Shown: positions 35,874 to 44,413, counted from the stretch's first letter. The stretch: DNA of 64,000 nucleotides from Lutibacter sp. Hel_I_33_5 (GCF_007827455.1 NZ_VISM01000001.1:2147501-2211500), one strand, 5' to 3'. Notes: generated by a model from the letters alone, not told the origin. A program made the numbers and translations.

Positions 35874-36278
35874 CTATTCAATTTCTTGACATAGCTCTAT
35901 TAAAACTCCATTGGTAGATTTTGGGTGTAAAAAAGTGACTAATTTATTGTCTGCTCCTTTTTTTGGAGTGTCATTTAATACGGTAAATCCTTCTTTCTTA
36001 AGTCGTTTGATTTCTTTTTTAATATCAGTCACTGTAAAAGCAATATGATGAATTCCTTCCCCTTTTTTTTCGATGAATTTTGCAATAGGACTATTTGGAT
36101 TGGTGGCTTCTAATAATTCAATTTTATTAGGACCATTTTTAAAGAATGATGTTTTAACACCTTCAGAAAGTACCTCTTCAATTTTGTAATGAGGTTTTCC
36201 AAACAGCGAAGCAAATAATTGATTAGATTTTTCTAAATCTTTTACAGCAATACCAATGTGTTCTATTTTTTTTATCAT
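35874..36278 (-). CDS. mce: Methylmalonyl-CoA epimerase
   Basis: Interconverts the R and S forms of methylmalonyl-CoA, linking propionate and odd-chain or branched-chain breakdown to succinyl-CoA. 134 residues of the VOC fold with two beta-alpha-beta-beta-beta units. The metal ligands fit: His 7 (IEHIGIAV), His in HHIAFTV, and Glu near the C-terminus in LIELCQ. The length is right. It diverges from rbfA across 59 bases. The mutase is not in the window. Confidence 0.92.
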   Translation of the reverse strand: MIKKIEHIGIAVKDLEKSNQLFASLFGKPHYKIEEVLSEGVKTSFFKNGPNKIELLEATNPNSPIAKFIEKKGEGIHHIAFTVTDIKKEIKRLKKEGFTVLNDTPKKGADNKLVTFLHPKSTNGVLIELCQEIE

Positions 36279-36325
36279 AATATTTACAGTAATTCAAAAA
36301 TAAGCATTCTTTTACTAATTATGTG

Positions 36326-36333
36326 TAAATTTG
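36326..36333 (+). promoter_or_regulatory. -7 box of rbfA, four bases before the ATG
   Basis: TAAATTTG matches TAnnTTTG and ends four bases before the rbfA ATG at 36338. The expected -33 TTG is absent (36304-36306 reads GCA). If used, the message would be leaderless or nearly so. Confidence 0.45.
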
Positions 36334-36337
36334 CCAC

Positions 36338-36733
36338 ATGGAAGAAACCAATAGGCAAAGAAAGATAGCGGGTGTGTTGCAAAAAGATCTAGTAGATGTT
36401 TTGCAAAAAGCAGCGCAAGATGGAATGAAAGGAATTTTAATTTCTGTTTCTAAAGTTTTTGTTACTTCAGATTTAGGAATAGCAAAAGTGTATCTAAGTG
36501 TTTTTCCTTCAGATAAAAGAGAGGAGTTATTAAAAGGCGTACAATCTAATACACAGTTAATTCGTTATGAAATGGCAAAACGTACTAGAAATCAACTACG
36601 TAGAATGCCAGAATTACTATTTTTTGGAGATGATTCTTTAGATTATATAGAAGAAATTGACAAGTCTTTAAAAGGGAATGATGCAGACCCAATAAAAAAT
36701 CCTGATGTACTTCCAAGACGTCAAAAAAGATAA
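36338..36733 (+). CDS. rbfA: Ribosome-binding factor A
   Basis: Binds the 30S subunit late in 16S rRNA maturation. 131 residues with the KH-like core: SKVFVTSDLGIAKVYLSVFP, then RTRNQLRRMPELLFFGDDSLDYIEEIDK, the family signature. It precedes the LolE-like permease gene, as in other Flavobacteria, but here a dispersed repeat sits between them. Confidence 0.96.
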   Translation: MEETNRQRKIAGVLQKDLVDVLQKAAQDGMKGILISVSKVFVTSDLGIAKVYLSVFPSDKREELLKGVQSNTQLIRYEMAKRTRNQLRRMPELLFFGDDSLDYIEEIDKSLKGNDADPIKNPDVLPRRQKR

Positions 36734-36745
36734 TTATTTTATAAT

Positions 36746-36773
36746 GTCATATCGAGCGGAGTCGAGATATCTT
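36746..36773 (+). repeat. Dispersed hairpin repeat, copy 1
   Basis: Begins GTCATATCGAGCGGAGTC and ends GATATCTT. It shares 22 of 28 positions with copy 2 at 37998-38025. The outer arms ATATC/GATAT become ACCTC/GAGGT in the other copy, so both differing pairs stay complementary. It lies between rbfA and the LolE-like gene, 13 bases before the apparent start. Confidence 0.75.
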
Positions 36774-36786
36774 AAAAATTTAAAAC

Positions 36787-37989
36787 ATTAAATTTCCTTT
36801 CTACATAGCAAAAAGATACTTATTTACTAAAACAAGTAACAACGCTATAAATATTATCACAATAATTGCTTCTTTTGGAGTTATTATAGGTTCTCTCGCT
36901 TTATTTATCATCCTTTCAGGTTTTTCTGGATTACGTACTTTTAGCAATACGTTGTTAAACGTTTCCGATCCAGATATTAAGATTTCGGCAGTAAAAGGGA
37001 AAACTTTTTTGTATACGGATAAGATCCAGCAAGTCTTAAAAAAAGATGCTGATATTAAATCATTTTCTAAAGTAATTGAAGAACGTGCATTTTTAAAATT
37101 TAAAGAAAAAGAAGAGATTGCTTTTATTAAAGGGGTAGATTCAAATTACAATAAAATTACGGGTATAGATTCTACCTTATATTTAGGTAATTGGTTAGAT
37201 ACTGACTATAAAAACACTGCGGTAGTGGGATATGGGATATCCTATAAGCTTTCTACGGGAGTTTTAAATCTCAATGAAAATTTAGAAGTTTATGTTCCTA
37301 AAAAAGGTAAAGGTTTATTAAACCCAGCAAATGCTTTTAATAGAATTAATTTACAGATAACAGGTATTTATTCTGGTAACGAAGACTTTGTTAATAAATT
37401 TGTTTTTGTCGATATTTCTAAAGCAACTGAATTATTGAAGTTGAAAAAAAATGAATTAACTGGGATAGAACTCAAGCTAAAGAATAATGACGATGCAAGT
37501 ACAATTGCAGAAAAGTTACAGAATAAATTTGGAACTCATTTAAAAGTCGAAACAAGAGCAGAGTTGAATGCGCTTTACTTTAGAGTGATGAATACAGAGA
37601 ATTTTGTAGTGTATTTAATTTTCACGTTGATTGTGATTATTGCATTATTTAATGTGATTGGAGCCATCATTATGATGATAATTGATAAAAAACGAAACCT
37701 TAAAACTTTGTTTAATTTAGGAACAACATTAAAAGAGTTAAAAAAGATATTTGTACTTCAAGGATTTTTATTGACTCTTTTTGGAATGTTAATTGGATTA
37801 AGTATTGGTGTAGCTTTAGTATTTCTCCAAAAACAATTTGGATGGTTTATGATTACACAAACACTTCCTTATCCTGTAGAATTACAATTAAAAAATGTAT
37901 TAATAGTTATTGTTACTATTACTGTTTTAGGGTTTATCGCTTCAAAAATTGCAAGCAGTAGAATTTCTAAAGAATTTATTGATAAATAA
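36787..37989 (+). CDS. LolE-like lipoprotein-releasing permease with an ATT start
   Basis: Inner-membrane permease of the LolC/E (MacB-like) type, which helps release lipoproteins toward the outer membrane. 400 residues if started at 36787. The N-terminal segment KFPFYIAKRYLF and the first helix lie upstream of the first ATG or TTG (the TTG is at 36952), and the reading frame has a stop at 36781, leaving only AAC-ATT before it. Family members begin M-N-F-P-F-Y-I-A, so ATT is the best start. A large periplasmic domain follows, then three C-terminal helices. A frameshift linking to another start cannot be ruled out. Confidence 0.88.
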   Translation: MKFPFYIAKRYLFTKTSNNAINIITIIASFGVIIGSLALFIILSGFSGLRTFSNTLLNVSDPDIKISAVKGKTFLYTDKIQQVLKKDADIKSFSKVIEERAFLKFKEKEEIAFIKGVDSNYNKITGIDSTLYLGNWLDTDYKNTAVVGYGISYKLSTGVLNLNENLEVYVPKKGKGLLNPANAFNRINLQITGIYSGNEDFVNKFVFVDISKATELLKLKKNELTGIELKLKNNDDASTIAEKLQNKFGTHLKVETRAELNALYFRVMNTENFVVYLIFTLIVIIALFNVIGAIIMMIIDKKRNLKTLFNLGTTLKELKKIFVLQGFLLTLFGMLIGLSIGVALVFLQKQFGWFMITQTLPYPVELQLKNVLIVIVTITVLGFIASKIASSRISKEFIDK

Positions 37990-37997
37990 CAATTGAT

Positions 37998-38026
37998 GTC
38001 ACCTCGAGCGAAGTTGAGAGGTCTTT
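37998..38026 (+). repeat. Dispersed hairpin repeat, copy 2
   Basis: Begins GTCACCTCGAGCGAAGTT and ends GAGGTCTTT. It is related to copy 1 at 36746-36773, with compensating changes in the stem. It lies directly after the LolE-like gene and overlaps the dusB stop codon at 38025-38027, so the two copies flank the permease gene. Confidence 0.75.
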
Positions 38027-39023
38027 ATATTTGAGGAATAATAGTGTTCCCAAATTTTTCTTCCACTTCATTAAAAGCAGCAAAAACATCTTTTGGATCA
38101 TCTGAAGTAACCATTTTTAAACGATGTTCCTTAAAATGAGGAATTCCTTTAAAATAATTAGTGTAATGTCTTCTAGTTTCTACCACACCTAAACGCTCTC
38201 CTTTCCAATCTATTGACATTTGTAAATGTCTTCTAGCCATTTCTGTTCGTTGTGCAATAGTTGGTTTTGGTAAATATTCACCCGTTTCAAAAAAGTGTTT
38301 TACTTCATTAAAAAACCAAGGATAACCAATAGAAGCTCTTCCAATCATAGCACCATCTAATCCATAAATATCACGCATTTCCATGGCTTTTTCTGGCGTT
38401 GTAATATCACCATTTCCGAAAACTGGAATATGCATTCTTTGGTTATTTTTTACTTCGGCAATAGGTTTCCAATCAGCATTTCCTTTATACATTTGTGCTC
38501 TTGTTCTTCCATGAATAGCAATGGCTTTACAGCCCACATCTTGTAATCGTTCTGCTACTTCTATAATTCTAATAGAATCATGATCCCAGCCTAAACGAGT
38601 TTTAACAGTTATAGGTAAATCTGTATGTTTTACCATAGCTTCTGTTAGAGAAACCATTAAATCGATGTCTTTTAAAATTCCTGCGCCAGCACCTTTAGAT
38701 ACTACTTTTTTTACAGGACAACCAAAGTTGATGTCAATAATGTCGGGTTTAGATTTCTCTACAATTTCGATTGTTTTTAACATCGAATCTAAATTGGCAC
38801 CAAAAATTTGAATTCCAACAGGGCGTTCTTTTTCGTAAATATCTAGTTTGATAACGCTTTTAGCCGCATCACGAATTAATCCTTCTGAAGAAATAAATTC
38901 AGTGTACACAACATCAGCACCATTTTCTTTGCATAATGCTCTAAATGGAGGATCAGAAACATCTTCCATAGGCGCTAATAAAAGCGGAAAATCGGGAAGT
39001 TCTATGTTGCCTATTTTTACCAC
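38025..39023 (-). CDS. dusB: tRNA-dihydrouridine synthase
   Basis: FMN enzyme that reduces uridines in the D loop of tRNA. 332 residues with the TIM-barrel signatures LAPMEDVSDPPFR at 16-28, catalytic Cys 102 in NFGCPVKKV, TVKTRLGWD and the FMN-phosphate segment GNGDI. The start codon is GTG (39023-39021) before VKIGNIELP. The overall fit is best to the DusB group; the gene converges on the LolE-like gene. Confidence 0.93.
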   Translation of the reverse strand: MVKIGNIELPDFPLLLAPMEDVSDPPFRALCKENGADVVYTEFISSEGLIRDAAKSVIKLDIYEKERPVGIQIFGANLDSMLKTIEIVEKSKPDIIDINFGCPVKKVVSKGAGAGILKDIDLMVSLTEAMVKHTDLPITVKTRLGWDHDSIRIIEVAERLQDVGCKAIAIHGRTRAQMYKGNADWKPIAEVKNNQRMHIPVFGNGDITTPEKAMEMRDIYGLDGAMIGRASIGYPWFFNEVKHFFETGEYLPKPTIAQRTEMARRHLQMSIDWKGERLGVVETRRHYTNYFKGIPHFKEHRLKMVTSDDPKDVFAAFNEVEEKFGNTIIPQI

Positions 39024-39073
39024 GGGACAAAGGTAGTTTTTTCTTTAAAAATAGCATAGTTAACTTACGAATA

Positions 39074-39154
39074 TGTCATTCCTGCGAAAGCAGGAATCTC
39101 AAAACTGTAAAGAATTAATGATAAAATAAGATTCCTGCTTTCGCAGGAATGACA
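39074..39154. repeat. Paired inverted REP-like repeat
   Basis: Two perfect 26-base arms in opposite directions, 39074-39099 and 39129-39154, separated by 29 bases. Each arm is itself a hairpin, TTCCTGC-GAAA-GCAGGAA, flanked by GTCA on the outside. The same GTCATTCC...GGAAT layout is seen in REP-like and Neisseria dRS3-type elements, so this is a mobile or expansion-prone repeat. It lies between the dusB start and the DUF5777 gene end, with no coding capacity. Confidence 0.85.
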
Positions 39155-39163
39155 GTTAATAGT

Positions 39164-40012
39164 TTAAAAAACTCTCACAACATTAAATCCGAATAAAATG
39201 TCACCTTCGGCATTATTAATAAATCCAGGCTCATTAGTAGATTGTGCATTTGTAAATAATAACTGAAATACATGTCCGCCAGTTTCAATATCTAAACCAA
39301 ATGCATAAGAATCGCTAAATGGATTATTTTTAACTCTAGAGGTATTATATACATATTCTGCATTAAAACTCACACGTTTACTCAACTTATATCGCCCTCC
39401 AAAACCAACAGCAAATTGATTGTGTTTTGCTTCTGAAAGCACATTAAGATTTTGAAGGTTTTCTCTTACATATGTTGGTGCAACTTGAAAAGAAAATTTT
39501 TCAGAAAAACGTTTCGATATTAATAATTGATGTGCAAAACTATTTCTGTCTGCACTTTGTAATGCTGGAAAAGCCGTTTCATCCACTAAAGTATTGATGT
39601 TCATTGTTGAATAGCCAACAATATTAAATGGAAACTTTGCAGATTGTCTAGCTAATCTATATTTAACAGCGGCAGCAAAGGTTCTGTTGTATGATTCTCT
39701 ACTTACAGAAAATTGAATTCCATCCCAAAAACTATATAATAATTGAATTTTAGTATTGGCTTCATCTAGTCCGAAGAACGTATCTAGTCCTTCTTTTAAA
39801 GCACCAAATCTATGTGAAACAATTAAATATAAATCACCTTGATCAGCAATTTTAGTGGATTGTAAATTACCAATCTTCATGGCTTTAAAGGCAGGTAATT
39901 CGTATGAAGAATCTGTTGCTTCGTTATCTAATTCACCTAATAAATCGTCTTGAGAAAATAATAGTGATGTGCATAAAAATGCAGCGGTTAGTAGTAGGTA
40001 TTTTTTAATCAT
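39164..40012 (-). CDS. DUF5777 family outer-membrane beta-barrel protein
   Basis: 282 residues with a signal peptide (about 1-20, ending LLFSQ). The segment SYELPAFKAMKIGNLQSTKIADQGDLYLIVSHRFG (about 36-70) is the hallmark of DUF5777 barrels, with many amphipathic strands after it and a final FNVVRVF. Function unknown. It is the last gene of a four-gene envelope cluster: a cytochrome-like lipoprotein, YceI, an OB-fold protein and this barrel, with 14 bases or fewer between genes. Confidence 0.82.
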   Translation of the reverse strand: MIKKYLLLTAAFLCTSLLFSQDDLLGELDNEATDSSYELPAFKAMKIGNLQSTKIADQGDLYLIVSHRFGALKEGLDTFFGLDEANTKIQLLYSFWDGIQFSVSRESYNRTFAAAVKYRLARQSAKFPFNIVGYSTMNINTLVDETAFPALQSADRNSFAHQLLISKRFSEKFSFQVAPTYVRENLQNLNVLSEAKHNQFAVGFGGRYKLSKRVSFNAEYVYNTSRVKNNPFSDSYAFGLDIETGGHVFQLLFTNAQSTNEPGFINNAEGDILFGFNVVRVF

Positions 40013-40026
40013 AGTTAGTTTGGTTG

Positions 40027-40413
40027 TTATTTAATAATGCATTGATCTAATTTTAATTCTTCTAGTAAATCATCATAGCCAATTACACGTCCTTTTAATG
40101 TTAATTGTTGGTTGTTTTCTAAAGCAGAAAAATTTACATCTTCTCTAAATTGACAATAAATTTGATTGCTTAAGGTGATTCCTTTTTCGTCTTTAGAAGT
40201 TATAGTTCCAGTAAGTTCTACAACTTTATCTTGCCAAATTGTAGCATTTTCTTGAATTTTAGTCAAAAACACATCAGAAGTTCCAATAAAATCTACAGCT
40301 TTTGTTTCAATTTTTGCTGGCGCTTTCATCATATATTTAAATCCGAAAAATCCAACTAGAAAAGCAAGTATTAAAAATAGAATTAGTGTTTTATTTTTTT
40401 TCGACAAGCTCAT
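40027..40413 (-). CDS. Membrane-anchored OB-fold (tRNA_anti-like) protein
   Basis: 128 residues with one N-terminal membrane helix (about 8-26) and a periplasmic OB-fold domain: WQDKVVELTGTITSKDEKGITLSN, then LTLKGRVIGYDD. This tRNA_anti-like form in Bacteroidota is not a tRNA-binding protein by location. A single Cys near 122 and another at about 93 (IYCQF) could pair. It overlaps the yceI gene by 23 bases and precedes the DUF5777 gene. Confidence 0.8.
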   Translation of the reverse strand: MSLSKKNKTLILFLILAFLVGFFGFKYMMKAPAKIETKAVDFIGTSDVFLTKIQENATIWQDKVVELTGTITSKDEKGITLSNQIYCQFREDVNFSALENNQQLTLKGRVIGYDDLLEELKLDQCIIK

Positions 40414-40927
40414 AATCTAAGTTTATGTTAATGCTTTTTGCAATTTTTTTACGAACCACACTCGGTATATCAATCTCAAAATCTTGAGGTTTTACTGAGA
40501 AATTAGCTTTCAATAAAATTTTATCTCCAGATTTAGAAAAAGTAGCATCGGCTTCAATTTCTTTTTTTACACCTCTAATAGTAAGTGTTCCTTTAATTTT
40601 TTTGTTGTTATTAATATTGTCAATATCATAATCAACAATTTTTCCTCTAAAAGTTGCTTTTGGATGTTTATTAGAATCCATATAATTTTCATTAAAATGC
40701 TCTTGCATTAATGCGACTCTAAAACGAAAAGCTTTCATAAATAAAAGAGCTGCAATTTCGCCTGTATCGGTTTTTAAAACTACAGAAGTACTTTTATTAG
40801 TTGCCTCTACAGCTTCAAAAGCTTCTACTGAAGCTTTAAATTGTGTTGTTCCAGTTTTAGTAAAGAATTTTTGAGCACTTACGCTCATGCTTACTAAGAA
40901 AAGTAAAGAGAATAGTATTTTTTTCAT
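40391..40927 (-). CDS. YceI family periplasmic protein
   Basis: 178 residues with a signal peptide (about 1-18, ending VSAQ). The YceI-like lipocalin fold is indicated by FKASVEAFEAVEATNKS, HFNENYMDSNKHPKATFRG and the later LTIRGVKKEIEA. Family members bind isoprenoid or other lipids in a barrel. An alternative GTG codon precedes the ATG at 40927 by three bases. It sits between the cytochrome-like lipoprotein and the OB-fold gene. Confidence 0.9.
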   Translation of the reverse strand: MKKILFSLLFLVSMSVSAQKFFTKTGTTQFKASVEAFEAVEATNKSTSVVLKTDTGEIAALLFMKAFRFRVALMQEHFNENYMDSNKHPKATFRGKIVDYDIDNINNNKKIKGTLTIRGVKKEIEADATFSKSGDKILLKANFSVKPQDFEIDIPSVVRKKIAKSININLDYELVEKK

Positions 40928-40944
40928 CACTAAGTATATTTAGG

Positions 40945-41286
40945 TTAATTTTCTAGAAAACCATCAGTTTTCCATTGTTCAATTAATGCTATGGATTCAG
41001 GACTCATAGGTCCTGTAATAGGAGGCATTGTTCCGTTTTTAATTCTAGCAATAACATTGCCGTTTTCAGTTGCATTTCTTAACGCTGCATAATTAGATAA
41101 ATTTAATCCTGCGTCTAATTGAGTTGACGGGCTATGGCAAGTTATAGTGCAGTTTGTTGTAATTATTGCCTTAATATCAGTAGTGTAATTTATTGTTTTT
41201 GTAATTTCAATTTTTTCAATAACTGCGTCAGAACAACTGGTTAACAAAGCAAAACAAATTGCTGCTGGGAGAATAATTTTTTTCAT
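40945..41286 (-). CDS. Cytochrome c-like lipoprotein with CxxxCH motif
   Basis: 113 residues from ATG 41286, with a lipobox LTSC (Cys 18). It reads TDIKAIITTNCTITCHSP, with Cys 46, Cys 50 and His 51, so the heme motif would be CxxxCH rather than CxxCH. A Met-Pro-Pro (GTMPPITGP) downstream is where class I cytochromes place the distal heme Met. The rest resembles small cytochrome c domains. It may be a heme protein with altered attachment or a derived, non-heme relative. Start further upstream would add a hydrophobic segment without family support. Confidence 0.72.
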   Translation of the reverse strand: MKKIILPAAICFALLTSCSDAVIEKIEITKTINYTTDIKAIITTNCTITCHSPSTQLDAGLNLSNYAALRNATENGNVIARIKNGTMPPITGPMSPESIALIEQWKTDGFLEN

Positions 41287-41413
41287 TGTGTAGTAGATAG
41301 TTTGAATCATAAATATACAAAAAAACTTCAAAAAGTATTTTTTTAGGAATATGTGATATAATTTTTTTAATTGTAACACTATTTTTTTATCTAAAAACTT
41401 AGACTAATTAAAG

Positions 41414-41421
41414 TATATTTG
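41414..41421 (+). promoter_or_regulatory. -7 box of lepA
   Basis: TATATTTG matches TAnnTTTG and lies 30 bases before the lepA ATG. No TTG is present at the ideal -33 spacing. Confidence 0.5.
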
Positions 41422-41451
41422 CAGACTAGTTTTAGAAAATAAATTTAACAG

Positions 41452-43248
41452 ATGAAGAATATTAGAAACTTTTGCATTATCGCACATATAGATCATGGAA
41501 AAAGTACGTTGGCAGATAGATTGTTAGATTTTACGGGTGCAGTAACAGAGCGTGAAAAGAAAGCTCAGTTATTGGATAATATGGATTTGGAGCGTGAACG
41601 TGGTATCACTATTAAATCGCACGCAATTCAAATGGATTATGTACATGAAGGTGAAGATTATATTCTAAATTTAATTGATACTCCTGGTCACGTTGATTTT
41701 TCTTACGAAGTTTCTAGATCAATTGCAGCCTGCGAAGGCGCTTTATTAATTGTTGATGCTGCACAAAGTATACAAGCACAAACAATATCTAATCTATACC
41801 TTGCTTTAGAGAATGATTTGGAAATTATTCCAATTTTAAATAAAGTTGATTTGCCTTCTGCAAACCCAGAAGAGGTAACTGATGATATTGTTGATTTATT
41901 AGGGTGTGATCCTGAAGAGGTAATTCACGCAAGTGGAAAAACAGGTTTTGGAGTAGATAATATTTTAGAAGCAATTATTGATAGAGTTCCAGCTCCAAAA
42001 GGAGATCCAGAAGCCCCATTACAAGCTTTAATTTTTGATTCTGTTTATAATTCTTATAGAGGAATTGAAACGTATTTTAGAGTTTTAAATGGTGAGATTA
42101 AAAAAGGTCAGGAAATTAAATTTATGGCAACTGGCAAAAATTATTTTGCTGATGAAGTAGGTACGCTAAAATTAGAGCAAGTTGTAAAAAAATCTGTAAA
42201 AACAGGTGATGTTGGGTATTTAATTACAGGTATTAAAACAGCAAAAGAAGTAAAAGTAGGAGATACTATTACGGATGCTGCAACACCAACAACAGAAACT
42301 ATTGATGGTTTTGAAGATGTAAAACCAATGGTTTTTGCTGGTATTTATCCTGTTGATACAGAAGATTATGAAGAGTTGCGTTATTCTATGGAAAAACTGC
42401 AATTAAACGATGCTTCTTTAGTTTTTCAGCCAGAAAGTTCTGCTGCTTTAGGTTTTGGATTCCGTTGTGGATTCTTAGGAATGTTGCACATGGAAATTAT
42501 TCAAGAACGTTTAGAACGTGAGTTTAATATGACGGTGATTACTACGGTGCCAAACGTTTCTTATCACGCTTACACCAAGAAAAATCCTGAAGAAATTATA
42601 TTATTAAATAATCCAACTGATTTACCAGATCCTTCTAGATTAGAGAAAGTTGAAGAGCCTTTTATTAAGGCTTCTATTATTACAAAATCTGATTTTGTAG
42701 GGCAGGTAATGAGTTTGTGTATCGAAAAACGTGGGCAAATTGTAAATCAAACCTATTTAACAACACAACGGGTTGAGTTAATTTTTGAAATGCCTTTAGC
42801 AGAAATAGTCTTCGATTTTTATGATCGTTTAAAAACTGTTTCTAAAGGTTACGCTTCTTTTGACTATCATCCAATAGGAATGAAAGAATCTAAATTAGTA
42901 AGAGTAGATATTTTACTAAACGGACAACCAGTAGATGCGCTTTCTGCACTTTTGCATGCTGATAATGCCTATACAATTGGGAAGAAAATAGTTGAAAAAT
43001 TAAAGACTTTAATCCCAAGACAACAGTTCGATATTCCTATTCAAGCTGCCATTGGTGCAAAAATTATTGCTAGAGAAACTACCAAAGCGTTGCGTAAAGA
43101 TGTTACTGCAAAATGTTATGGTGGTGATATTTCAAGAAAGCGTAAACTGTTAGAAAAGCAGAAAAAAGGAAAGAAAAGAATGCGTCAAGTTGGAAATGTA
43201 GAAATACCACAAGAAGCATTTATGGCTGTTTTAAAGTTGAATGATTAA
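41452..43248 (+). CDS. lepA: Elongation factor 4 (LepA)
   Basis: Ribosome-bound GTPase involved in translation under stress and in subunit assembly. 598 residues. GTPase motifs: AHIDHGKST near residue 10, [13 protein letters not shown]; then EF-G-like domains and the LepA-specific C-terminal domain with [20 protein letters not shown] and [26 protein letters not shown]. The length is standard. It is transcribed alone, with a hairpin after the stop. Confidence 0.98.
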   Translation: MKNIRNFCIIAHIDHGKSTLADRLLDFTGAVTEREKKAQLLDNMDLERERGITIKSHAIQMDYVHEGEDYILNLIDTPGHVDFSYEVSRSIAACEGALLIVDAAQSIQAQTISNLYLALENDLEIIPILNKVDLPSANPEEVTDDIVDLLGCDPEEVIHASGKTGFGVDNILEAIIDRVPAPKGDPEAPLQALIFDSVYNSYRGIETYFRVLNGEIKKGQEIKFMATGKNYFADEVGTLKLEQVVKKSVKTGDVGYLITGIKTAKEVKVGDTITDAATPTTETIDGFEDVKPMVFAGIYPVDTEDYEELRYSMEKLQLNDASLVFQPESSAALGFGFRCGFLGMLHMEIIQERLEREFNMTVITTVPNVSYHAYTKKNPEEIILLNNPTDLPDPSRLEKVEEPFIKASIITKSDFVGQVMSLCIEKRGQIVNQTYLTTQRVELIFEMPLAEIVFDFYDRLKTVSKGYASFDYHPIGMKESKLVRVDILLNGQPVDALSALLHADNAYTIGKKIVEKLKTLIPRQQFDIPIQAAIGAKIIARETTKALRKDVTAKCYGGDISRKRKLLEKQKKGKKRMRQVGNVEIPQEAFMAVLKLND

Positions 43249-43253
43249 AAAAA

Positions 43254-43282
43254 ATCAGATGAAAATTCCATCTGATCTTTTG
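43254..43282 (+). terminator. Terminator after lepA
   Basis: Stem ATCAGATG / CATCTGAT with loop AAAATTC, then CTTTTG. It lies between converging genes; the T run is short, so the call is moderate. Confidence 0.65.
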
Positions 43283-43300
43283 TTAAATTGTAATTAATCT

Positions 43301-43564
43301 TTAAGAGCAATTTAGACCATCAACAACACCTTGAGTTGATATTACTGCAGCTCCTTCCAAACAGCCATTATCTAATAATTTTTGCATGGCAGCTTTATAA
43401 GCTCTACAGTTTTCATCAGATTTTTCTGTTCCCCATGTAGTTCCTTTATCTAAAGCGTCTTTAGATAAAGATGTGCAATCTTCATCATTTGTGTCATTAT
43501 CATCGCTACAAGAAATAAATAGGATGCTAAAAGCTAAAACAATTGGAATAATAATTTTTTTCAT
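43301..43564 (-). CDS. Small cysteine-rich lipoprotein
   Basis: 87 residues with a lipobox FISC (Cys 19) followed by an acidic Asp/Asn linker (SDDNDTNDED). The mature part has four cysteines at 30, 53, 68 and 86, enough for two disulfides, and is mainly helical. I do not recognise a family. It is 80 bases downstream of a LytTR regulator in the same direction, so it may be in the same transcript or be a regulated target. Function unknown. Confidence 0.72.
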   Translation of the reverse strand: MKKIIIPIVLAFSILFISCSDDNDTNDEDCTSLSKDALDKGTTWGTEKSDENCRAYKAAMQKLLDNGCLEGAAVISTQGVVDGLNCS

Positions 43565-43644
43565 AAAATTAAAATTTAGGGGTTTATATTAAGATAATAT
43601 CTTTATCAAAGAATATGCCAAGAACTTTGAATTAAAATAAGTAT

Positions 43645-44409
43645 TTACTGCTCTAACCACTTTCTAAAGTCAGAAGTTGTAGAAGAGCTGGTCATTACTT
43701 TTTCTTTTGTGCCAGTTGTAGTAATTAATAGTCGGTTTTTAAAATGACTTTCTATGTTTTCAATAAAGTCAATATTTACAATTTCACTTCTATTGATTTT
43801 AAAGAATTTTACAGGATTCAATTGCTGAAAAATGCTTCCTAAAGTTTGTGAAATTGTATGTCTTTTTCCTGAACTATCTGTAGCAATACAAAAATCTCCA
43901 GAAGCTTCAATTAAACTAATTTCAATAACGTTTAAAAGTTGAATCCCTTTCGCTTTTTTAATTACAAATCGTTTTTTATAAGAAGTATTTTCTTCTTTAA
44001 GTGCCGATTTTAAATTAGATAGAGTATCAGAATTTAATGCGTTATAGTTTCCTTGAGTAAACAAAGATTGATATTTTTCTATTGCTTTATTAAAGTCTGA
44101 TTTAGAATAGGGTTTTAAAATGTAGGCAATTCCGTTTGTGTTAAACGCTTTAAAGAGATATTCATCGTGAGCAGAGCAAAAAATAATTGGACAATCTATT
44201 GAAACATCATCAAATAAATCGAAAGAAATTCCATCTAATAGTTGAATGTCTGATAATATAAAATCATATTTATTTTGCGCGAGTAATACTTTTCCATCTT
44301 TATTTGAACGGGCGATATCATGAGATACTTCTTTACCAAAAAAATTAGTTAAATAACTTACTAATTTTTGATATGCTGGAATTTCGTCTTCGAGAATTAA
44401 AATTTTCAT
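43645..44409 (-). CDS. LytTR-type response regulator
   Basis: 254 residues. The receiver domain has acidic residues E7 and D8, phospho-acceptor Asp 54 (ILSDIQ) and Lys 98 (ILKPY). The C-terminal LytTR DNA-binding domain spans about 150-254 (KRFVIKKAKGIQLLNVIEISLIEASGDFC and later KINRSEIVNIDFIENIE). I start at ATG 44409, four bases after the kinase stop; a GTG six codons upstream is also in frame but lies inside the kinase gene. It should act with the histidine kinase next to it, on targets not visible here. Confidence 0.92.
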   Translation of the reverse strand: MKILILEDEIPAYQKLVSYLTNFFGKEVSHDIARSNKDGKVLLAQNKYDFILSDIQLLDGISFDLFDDVSIDCPIIFCSAHDEYLFKAFNTNGIAYILKPYSKSDFNKAIEKYQSLFTQGNYNALNSDTLSNLKSALKEENTSYKKRFVIKKAKGIQLLNVIEISLIEASGDFCIATDSSGKRHTISQTLGSIFQQLNPVKFFKINRSEIVNIDFIENIESHFKNRLLITTTGTKEKVMTSSSTTSDFRKWLEQ

Positions 44410-44413
44410 AACG

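Noticed and set aside
36744..36792. ATG at 36744 as the start of the LolE-like gene
   Set aside because: It is in a different reading frame and meets a stop within 16 codons; it would require a frameshift, so I kept ATT 36787 as the best start.
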